A stretch of 19,559 nucleotides of DNA. Origin: an uncultured Christensenellaceae bacterium (GTDB taxonomy: Bacteria; Bacillota; Clostridia; Christensenellales; Borkfalkiaceae). This document shows positions 14,980 through 19,559 of the stretch, piece after piece (position 1 is the stretch's first letter; each line of letters begins with the position of its first letter). The notes below the pieces were generated by a model that saw only the letters and a list, made by a program, of their open reading frames with translations, was not told the origin of the DNA and did no database searches. Made by a program: the position numbers and the translations under genes. The stretch spans positions 3,179-22,737 of the forward strand of contig CAJUSA010000022.1 of assembly GCA_910589015.1 (NCBI GenBank). Direction: 5' to 3'.

Positions 14980-15594
14980 ATGCAAACAGCAGTAATTTAT
15001 TGTCGCTATTCCAGCGACAGCCAAACCGAGCAAAGTATAGACGGACAGTTGCGCGTATGTACAGAGTACGCCAAGAGCCGCGATATACTCATACTCGATA
15101 CCTACATAGACCGCGCTATGACGGGTACGAACGACAACCGCCCCGACTTTCGCCGTATGATTAAAGACAGCGCAAAGCGGACTTTTAACTATGTTATCGT
15201 TTACAAATTTGACCGTTTTTCGCGTAACAAGTACGAAACGGCGATGCACAAGAAAACGCTGAAAGATAACGGCGTTAAAGTGGTATCCGCTACCGAGTTT
15301 GTACCCGACACGCCCGAAGGTATTATCTTTGAAAGTATGCTCGAAGGTATGACGATAACCCCCGTTATAGAGTCTGCAAGCAATCAGGCGTTGATAGCTT
15401 GCGCGGAACATAATATCGGAGTTGCCGTATTACCGCAAAAACTCGTTGCCGAGCCTATCAAAAAGAATAGATTAAAAGTAATCGAAGTTGACGATAACAG
15501 TTTTGAAAGGTGTTACTATATAGTTCATCATAAAAATAAAAGATTTAGTCAGTCGCAAAAGAAAATTATATCGACGGCGCTTACGGTTTTTTAA
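14980..15594 (+). CDS. Chimera: serine-recombinase catalytic domain fused to a LysR-regulator tail
   Basis: The 204-codon ORF has a good ribosome site (AAAGGAG, nine bases before ATG). Residues 1-124 are a serine recombinase N-terminal domain of the large-resolvase type: YCRYSSDSQ with catalytic Ser11, YKFDRFSRN (75-83) and TPEGIIFESMLEGM. In intact large recombinases the next residues continue as AEYYS...LS, with ~400 more residues for DNA binding. Here, from residue 125 (base 15352), the sequence becomes ITPVIESASNQALIA, then GVAVLPQKLV and YYIVHHKNKRFS. That is the C-terminal half of a LysR substrate-binding domain. So the recombinase lacks its DNA-binding part and the LysR lacks its HTH. 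Neither parent function should survive. A deletion joining two genes, or an assembly join, explains it. The split is clear; the cause is inference. Confidence 0.8.
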   Translation: MQTAVIYCRYSSDSQTEQSIDGQLRVCTEYAKSRDILILDTYIDRAMTGTNDNRPDFRRMIKDSAKRTFNYVIVYKFDRFSRNKYETAMHKKTLKDNGVKVVSATEFVPDTPEGIIFESMLEGMTITPVIESASNQALIACAEHNIGVAVLPQKLVAEPIKKNRLKVIEVDDNSFERCYYIVHHKNKRFSQSQKKIISTALTVF

Positions 15595-15700
15595 TTTTAT
15601 AAAAAAATTTTTTAATTTCACCAACAAATCGTATGCTTGCTTTGTTGTATATAGTGAAAGGGCAAAAAGCTCTTGAATATACACCGAGGAGGTAAAAACG

Positions 15701-16699
15701 GTGAAAAAGAAATTTTTATTGGTTGGTTTGTGTTTAACTATGGCAGCGACTATGGCGTTGGCGGCGTGCGGAAATCCGAACAAAGGCAAGACAATCGCTT
15801 TATCTTCACCAAACGACGTTTACGGAATGGGTGCGGTATCCAGCGTAAGATTGTTGGGAAGCAATATGCCTGCAAGCGCAGTCAAGTCTTTCTCTGCAGT
15901 TAATGCTGCTGCAAAAACGCGCACTTGCGGAGTTAAGTTGGCGTCCGCTGTCGCAGACACTTCGGAAAACGAAGTCAAAGAACAGTCGGAAAAGTTCAAC
16001 GAATATTTTACCGCGCTTGACAGCTTTCTCGGCGATGACGTCGTATCCACTACTACCGTAGCAAATACGGACAGCAGTTACGACTACGAAACGAAAATGA
16101 CGGTAAACGGAAAAGACTTTAACGGCGCGACGGTAACGTACACAATGTACTATACCGAAACGCTTGTAAAAACAAATACTACCGACGAAAACGAAGAAAC
16201 TGAAAGCGAATATCAGCTTACCGGCGTAATGGTAATCGACGATGTAGACTATTATCTCGAAGGCGAACGCTCGGAAGAAAACGAAAAGGACGAATCGGAA
16301 ACGGAATTGAAAATCCGCGCTTACACCGACAAAAAAGATAAAACTTCCTATATCCAAATGGAACAGGAATATTCGGTTGAAAACGGCGAAACCGAAACAG
16401 AATACGTTTATTCCATCTATGTGGGCGGCGAACTGTTGGAACAGACCGCAGTCGAATTTGAAACGGAAAACAAAGACGGTAAAGTAGAAACCGAGTACGA
16501 ACTTGAATTCAGAAAAGGCACGTCGAAAGGCAAATATATCGTAGAACGCGAGGTCGTAGAAAACAAAGCGGAAATCAAAGTTAAATATGCAATCGACGGT
16601 AAGTCGGGCGAATTCCGTATCCGCGAAATTACCGACAAAAACGGAGATAAACGATACGAATATTCTTACAGCGACGGAAGCAAGCAGGTATTCGATTAA
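15701..16699 (+). CDS. Lipoprotein, paralogue of the anti-sigma sensor domain
   Basis: A 332-residue secreted lipoprotein. A Lys-rich start and hydrophobic core are followed by the lipobox ALAAC (19-23; lipidated Cys23 with Gly at +2). GTG at 15701 is the start, with AGGAGG eight bases upstream. From residue 40 the protein matches residues 103-380 of the anti-sigma-like protein encoded downstream, beginning with VYGMGAVS, RLLGS, MPASAVKSFSAVN. The C-terminal ~160 residues are charged, Thr/Glu/Lys-rich, with alternating beta-strand pattern (ETELKIRAY, ETEYVYSIY, VETEYELEF, AEIKVKYAI), suggesting a long antiparallel sheet exposed outside. I do not recognise the family. Position and paralogy suggest it is part of the sigma module: a decoy, co-sensor or output of the ECF sigma factor. 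Confidence 0.85.
   Translation: MKKKFLLVGLCLTMAATMALAACGNPNKGKTIALSSPNDVYGMGAVSSVRLLGSNMPASAVKSFSAVNAAAKTRTCGVKLASAVADTSENEVKEQSEKFNEYFTALDSFLGDDVVSTTTVANTDSSYDYETKMTVNGKDFNGATVTYTMYYTETLVKTNTTDENEETESEYQLTGVMVIDDVDYYLEGERSEENEKDESETELKIRAYTDKKDKTSYIQMEQEYSVENGETETEYVYSIYVGGELLEQTAVEFETENKDGKVETEYELEFRKGTSKGKYIVEREVVENKAEIKVKYAIDGKSGEFRIREITDKNGDKRYEYSYSDGSKQVFD
16352..16584 (+). repeat. 233-bp tract identical to 18084-18316
   Basis: Every base from 16352 to 16584 matches 18084-18316 by eye. Flanks stay nearly identical (from about 16246 to 16630), while the 5' part of the shared domain is clearly more diverged. This is the copy in the lipoprotein gene. Confidence 0.9.
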
Positions 16700-16708
16700 G
16701 TTTTACGT

Positions 16709-16737
16709 TTGACGAACACTTGAACATTTGGTATAAT
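16709..16737 (+). promoter_or_regulatory. SigA-type promoter of the ECF sigma gene
   Basis: TTGACG (16709-16714), a 17-base spacer and TATAAT (16732-16737) stand between the lipoprotein stop and the sigma start. Transcription should begin near 16744. This suggests the sigma/anti-sigma pair has its own constitutive-type promoter, separate from the lipoprotein gene. Confidence 0.75.
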
Positions 16738-16765
16738 TACGATACCGAAAATTCGGAGATAAAAA

Positions 16766-17284
16766 GTGGCACTCGATAAATTTATAAAAAAATTTATAAA
16801 CGGCGATGCTTCCGCGTTTGATGAAATTTACAATCGGACGCGGAAGTCCGTTTACTATGTGGCACTTTCTATACTGCGCGACAAAGCCCTTGCGGAAGAC
16901 GTAATGCAAACAACGTATATGCGCGTATTAAAAAACATACAAGGGTATGCGCTCGGCACGAACGCTTCCGCTTGGATAATTAAAATAGCAAAGAACGAAG
17001 CTATAAACATTAAAAAAGTCCGTATGCGGGAACAATCGGTTGACGAATACGAAAACGTTTCCCTTTTCGGGGTGAGCGAACCCGATACATACGGCGAGTT
17101 GACAGACTTGGCAAAACGGCTGTTATCCGACGATGAGTTTTCGATTTTAATGCTTGTAACCGCTTGCGGTTATAAACGGAAAGAAATAGCTAAAATGATC
17201 GATATGCCGATACCTACCGTTACTTGGAAATATCAGAACGCACTTTCTAAAATGCGTACCGCTTTGGAAAAAGAAGGCTGTTAA
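16766..17284 (+). CDS. ECF (sigma-70 family, group 4) RNA polymerase sigma factor
   Basis: A 172-residue sigma factor. Region 2 spans about 5-80 (FIKKFINGDASAFDEIYN, then ALAEDVMQTTYMRVLKNI, the -10-recognition segment, then AWIIKIAKNEAINIKK). Region 4 spans about 110-168 (LSDDEFSILML, KRKEIAKMIDMPIPTVTWKY), an HTH for the -35 element. The start is GTG at 16766 with GGAGAT five bases before it. One base separates its stop from the next ATG, so it is translationally coupled to the membrane anti-sigma-like protein. It should be held inactive at the membrane until the extracellular domain of its partner senses a signal. Target promoters are unknown. Confidence 0.93.
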   Translation: MALDKFIKKFINGDASAFDEIYNRTRKSVYYVALSILRDKALAEDVMQTTYMRVLKNIQGYALGTNASAWIIKIAKNEAINIKKVRMREQSVDEYENVSLFGVSEPDTYGELTDLAKRLLSDDEFSILMLVTACGYKRKEIAKMIDMPIPTVTWKYQNALSKMRTALEKEGC

Positions 17285-17285
17285 A

Positions 17286-18428
17286 ATGAAACGAATAGAC
17301 ATAGAAAAAGAACTTAAAAAGGAATCAGACCGGTTTGCGCCCGATCCGCTTGATAAAATCAAAACTGCGGCACGGGCAGAAAACCTGTTGCCTTATGATA
17401 CCGAACAAAATTCGGAAGTTTATACGCAAGGCAATACAGCTGTAATTGCAAAAAATAAGCGTAAAACGATTTGGTTGTTTACCGCGTTTGCGTCGGTTGT
17501 AGTTTGTTTGATTTTAATATTGTCGTTTACGTTACCTTTCGGAAGGAACAAACCGTTTAATCCCACACGCTTAAATCTTTCGGCAGAAAACGTTTACGGA
17601 ATGGGCGCAGTATCCGGCGTAAGATTGTTGGGAAGCAGTATGCCCGCAAGCGCGGTCAAATCTTTCTCTGCGGTTAATGCTATCGCTTATACAACCACCG
17701 ACAAATCGGAAGACGAAGCCAAACGGCAAGCGGAAAGATTTAACGAATATTTTACTGCGCTCGACAGCTTTCTCGGCGAAGAAATCATATCGACTACTAC
17801 CGAAAAAAACACCGATAGCCGCTATCCTTACGATACGAAAATGACGATAACGGGAAAAGACTTGAATGGGAACACGATTTCCTATTTGATGTATTATACC
17901 GAAACTTTACTGCAAGACGATTTTGACGATGACGAGCGGGAATATAAACTTGTCGGCGTAATGACAATCGACGGTGCGGACTATTATCTCGAAGGCGAAC
18001 GCTCGGAAGAAAACGAAAAGGACGAATCAGAAACGGAATTGAAAATCCGCGCCTACGCTAATAAACAAGACAAGACTTCCTACATCCAAATGGAACAGGA
18101 ATATTCGGTTGAAAACGGCGAAACCGAAACAGAATACGTTTATTCCATCTATGTGGGCGGCGAACTGTTGGAACAGACCGCAGTCGAATTTGAAACGGAA
18201 AACAAAGACGGTAAAGTAGAAACCGAGTACGAACTTGAATTCAGAAAAGGCACGTCGAAAGGCAAATATATCGTAGAACGCGAGGTCGTAGAAAACAAAG
18301 CGGAAATCAAAGTTAAGTATGCCATCGACGGTAAATCGGGCGAATTCCGTATCCGCGAAATTACCGACGAAAACGGCAACAAACAGTATGAATACACTTT
18401 CAGCGATAACGAAAAAATGATTTTTTAA
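17286..18428 (+). CDS. Membrane anti-sigma-like protein with extracellular domain shared with the lipoprotein
   Basis: A 380-residue single-pass protein. Residues 1-60 are cytoplasmic, polar and charged (KRIDIEKELKKESDRFAPD), the expected sigma-binding part. They lack the HxxxCxxC zinc motif of classical ZAS anti-sigma domains. One membrane helix lies at about 61-83 (TIWLFTAFASVVVCLILILS). Residues 103-380 are outside and match the upstream lipoprotein. The order (directly after an ECF sigma gene, one-base gap) and topology are those of anti-sigma factors, but no named family is recognised. The beta-rich C-terminal ~160 residues repeat short strand-turn units rich in Glu, Thr and Tyr. The design implies a ligand or envelope-stress sensor with a duplicated, lipid-anchored version of the same domain. 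Assignment as anti-sigma is inference from context. Confidence 0.82.
   Translation: MKRIDIEKELKKESDRFAPDPLDKIKTAARAENLLPYDTEQNSEVYTQGNTAVIAKNKRKTIWLFTAFASVVVCLILILSFTLPFGRNKPFNPTRLNLSAENVYGMGAVSGVRLLGSSMPASAVKSFSAVNAIAYTTTDKSEDEAKRQAERFNEYFTALDSFLGEEIISTTTEKNTDSRYPYDTKMTITGKDLNGNTISYLMYYTETLLQDDFDDDEREYKLVGVMTIDGADYYLEGERSEENEKDESETELKIRAYANKQDKTSYIQMEQEYSVENGETETEYVYSIYVGGELLEQTAVEFETENKDGKVETEYELEFRKGTSKGKYIVEREVVENKAEIKVKYAIDGKSGEFRIREITDENGNKQYEYTFSDNEKMIF
18084..18316 (+). repeat. 233-bp tract identical to 16352-16584
   Basis: Copy in the anti-sigma-like gene, offset by 1,732 bp from the lipoprotein copy. Long exact identity inside otherwise diverged paralogues points to recent gene conversion or recombination. 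Confidence 0.9.
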
Positions 18429-18466
18429 CAAACAAGTCCAAGCGGTAATGCTTGGACTTGTTTGTT
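18427..18466 (+). terminator. Hairpin terminator after the sigma module
   Basis: A perfect 17-bp stem (18427-18443 with 18450-18466; tip CCAAGC/GCTTGG) with a six-base loop begins inside the anti-sigma stop codon. Its 3' arm is T-rich (TTGTTTGTT), but no clean T run follows, so efficiency is uncertain. Confidence 0.7.
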
Positions 18467-18513
18467 ATGATTTGCCGAAATAAAAAGTAAATCCGAACCA
18501 TTCACGTGTTACT

Positions 18514-18670
18514 ATGATTGAGTTCGAATTATTTTGATTTGGTGGAACTGAAAGGTGCAAAAACGCACACCGTAATATATAAGATAAACAGACGGGAATT
18601 TTATTGCGCCGTAGATTTGCCGCTGTCAGACTACCCGCTGTATGGCAAACAGTTAGTCGCAAGGGGCTAA
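18514..18670 (+). pseudogene. Small ORF apparently broken by a +1 frameshift
   Basis: ATG at 18514 reads MIEFELF and stops at TGA. In the next frame a 42-codon stretch from GTG at 18542 to TAA at 18670 encodes VELKGAKTHTVIYKINRREF followed by YCAVDLPLSDYPLYGKQLVARG. Removing one T from the T4 run before TGATTT would join them into a single ~50-residue protein (MIEFELFDLVELKGAKTHTV...). No strong ribosome site is present for either start. A remnant of a mobile-element gene is most likely; the family is not recognised. Its last 18 bases overlap the minus-strand ORF ending at 18653. Confidence 0.4.
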
Positions 18671-18838
18671 CCGCCCACGGCTTGCCCGCTCGCTTGCAAG
18701 GGCTGTCATAGCGTCCTTATAGATACGCTTTGACAGCCTTTTTGCTTGCTCCTTATCGGGCGGCAGTTCGGCGTATATGTTTTTGCTTTGGTCGTTAAAG
18801 TAGATAACCGATATTCCGAGCGGTATTTTCTTGTTCAT
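18653..18838 (-). CDS. Small hypothetical protein, 61 residues
   Basis: The ORF reads MNKKIPLGISVIYFNDQSKN, then IYAELPPDKEQAKRLSKRIYKDAMTALASERASRGRLAPCD. It has protein-like composition: a predicted beta-strand start and a long charged helix. I start at 18838; the frame stays open to 18964, but that part crosses GC-rich hairpins and has little protein character. The ribosome site is weak (GGGG nine bases before ATG). It lies downstream of the motif-repeat region and of the sigma-4-like gene on the same strand, as in integrative elements. Function unknown. Confidence 0.45.
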   Translation of the reverse strand: MNKKIPLGISVIYFNDQSKNIYAELPPDKEQAKRLSKRIYKDAMTALASERASRGRLAPCD

Positions 18839-18905
18839 ATTTGAAACCCCATAATTGTTTATAACCCCACCCACAGCGGGCTTACTTTTTTGTTCCGTGT
18901 TCCGT

Positions 18906-19088
18906 AGTGCCAATAAGGTAATAGTATGCTTATTGCCACTGCGGGCGGCTGTCGCCGCCCGCATATCGCCATTTTTACCCGAAAAGTGTTACAGTGTTAC
19001 GGGGTGGACTAAGGTAATACTATGTCCACCCCGTCGGCATAACGCTTGAATTTACGTTACACGTTACGGGGTGAACGGGTAATATTAT
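18906..19088. repeat. Three GGTAATANTAT motifs, two in hairpin loops
   Basis: GGTAATAGTAT (18917-18927), GGTAATACTAT (19013-19023) and GGTAATATTAT (19078-19088). The first lies in a hairpin with an imperfect 12-bp stem (18906-18917 with 18929-18940). The second is enclosed by the 11-bp stem ACGGGGTGGAC/GTCCACCCCGT (18999-19009 with 19024-19034). Copies two and three are both preceded by GTTAC-N2/3-GTTACGGGGTGRAC-like sequence (18988-19009 and 19056-19076). The last copy overlaps the stop codon of the minus-strand gene. Confidence 0.7.
18941..18962. repeat. GC-only hairpin
   Basis: GCGGGCGGC (18941-18949) and GCCGCCCGC (18954-18962) form a perfect 9-bp stem with a TGTC loop, directly after the first motif hairpin. 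There is no T run on the plus strand, and on the minus strand it is followed by AGTGGCAATAAG rather than T. Confidence 0.65.
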
Positions 19089-19495
19089 ATACTGCAATCG
19101 CGTAATTCCTTTTGCAACCGTTTGCGTATTGTTTTCATACGTTGCGATATTGCGGTATGTGATACGCCCGTTTGACTTGCTATTTGTCGCATTGTCATTT
19201 CCTCGTAAAACACTTTACGCACCAAATCGCGCCGCTTGTCCGATAGAGTAAGCAACGCTTTATGTACGCGCTCGGCGTTTTCTTTCCGCACGATTTCAGC
19301 AAATAAGTCTATACGCTTGTCCTCAAAGTCTATTCCCATATCGGTAAAGTAATAAAGCGAGGTGTGCCGCCGTGTTTCGCGCCAATGGTTGCGCTTTTCT
19401 TGTTGTAATAATTCCAAGTGTATCAAGTAAATATCTTCCGTAACCTCGACGGCGTTCGTCGTTCCGTCCACAAACTTATATATAATTACTTGCAT
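19085..19495 (-). CDS. Sigma-70 region-4-like HTH protein of mobile-element type
   Basis: A 136-residue protein whose C-terminal part is a sigma region-4 helix-turn-helix: LLTLSDKRRDLVRKVFYEE, then MTMRQIASQTGVSHTAISQR, ending KTIRKRLQKEL. The N-terminal ~80 residues (MQVIIYKFVDGTTNAVEVTE...) match no region 2, so it is not a complete sigma factor. Small proteins of this plan are common in Tn916-like and other clostridial integrative elements, where they act as regulators. ATG at 19495 is chosen because GGAGG lies eight bases upstream; an in-frame GTG at 19510 has no ribosome site. The leader and promoter run to the window edge. The family call is firm, the role inferred. Confidence 0.85.
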   Translation of the reverse strand: MQVIIYKFVDGTTNAVEVTEDIYLIHLELLQQEKRNHWRETRRHTSLYYFTDMGIDFEDKRIDLFAEIVRKENAERVHKALLTLSDKRRDLVRKVFYEEMTMRQIASQTGVSHTAISQRMKTIRKRLQKELRDCSI

Positions 19496-19559
19496 ATAGA
19501 AAGCCTCCACTTATAAGCACGGCGACGGCGTTGTGGTAAGGTTTTTTATAAAAATTCTC

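Noticed and set aside
15595..15700. Promoter for the lipoprotein gene (TATAGT near 15650)
   Set aside because: No acceptable -35 at 16-18 bases; I could not support a specific promoter.
16721..16745. ECF autoregulated promoter (TGAAC ... CG) before the sigma gene
   Set aside because: The spacing between the AAC and CG elements is about 14 bases, too short, while a SigA promoter fits well at the same place.
18027..18431. Minus-strand Phe-rich ORF opposite the anti-sigma gene
   Set aside because: Antisense shadow of Glu/Lys codons; the same pattern appears opposite the lipoprotein gene.

Overview
The window looks like a chromosomal piece from a Gram-positive, probably clostridial (Bacillota) genome. 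The evidence is strong AGGAGG-type ribosome sites, SigA-like TTGACA/TATAAT promoters, intrinsic terminators, a BclA-type collagen-like surface protein and an ECF sigma/anti-sigma pair. I cannot name the genus. From 1 to about 12,700 the DNA is GC-rich housekeeping and accessory sequence. From about 12,750 to the end it is clearly more AT-rich, carries mobile-element remnants and reads as an acquired or rearranged island.

Left part. A 5'-truncated collagen-like glycoprotein gene (to 1247) is followed by a terminator and a GT2 glycosyltransferase that may decorate it. Convergent to these, on the minus strand, is a metal-efflux unit: an ArsR/SmtB repressor, a tandem 23-bp repeat block and a Zn/Cd/Pb P-type ATPase. 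Its promoter lies inside the terminator of the next unit, feoA-feoB-rluA (ferrous iron uptake plus an RluA-type pseudouridine synthase). Upstream again is a Leloir galactose operon, galE-galT-galK, with a hairpin-containing leader. An AraC-family regulator is transcribed divergently from a perfect consensus promoter.

Right part (island). It holds an acyltransferase-3 membrane protein with an attenuator-like leader, and an 800-bp gene-free stretch full of inverted repeats. Next come a 36-codon ORF, a 159-bp IR-bounded segment and a serine-recombinase N-terminus fused in frame to the tail of a LysR regulator. Then comes a three-gene module: a lipoprotein, an ECF sigma factor and a membrane anti-sigma-like protein. 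The extracellular half of the anti-sigma-like protein is a paralogue of the lipoprotein, and the two genes share a 233-bp identical DNA tract. The window ends with a frameshifted small ORF, a small minus-strand ORF, three hairpin/motif repeats (GGTAATANTAT) and a sigma-70 region-4-like protein typical of integrative elements.

The best candidate for an undescribed system is the lipoprotein/ECF sigma/anti-sigma module (15701-18428), which I read as a surface-sensing circuit whose sensor domain exists in a membrane-anchored and a lipid-anchored copy.
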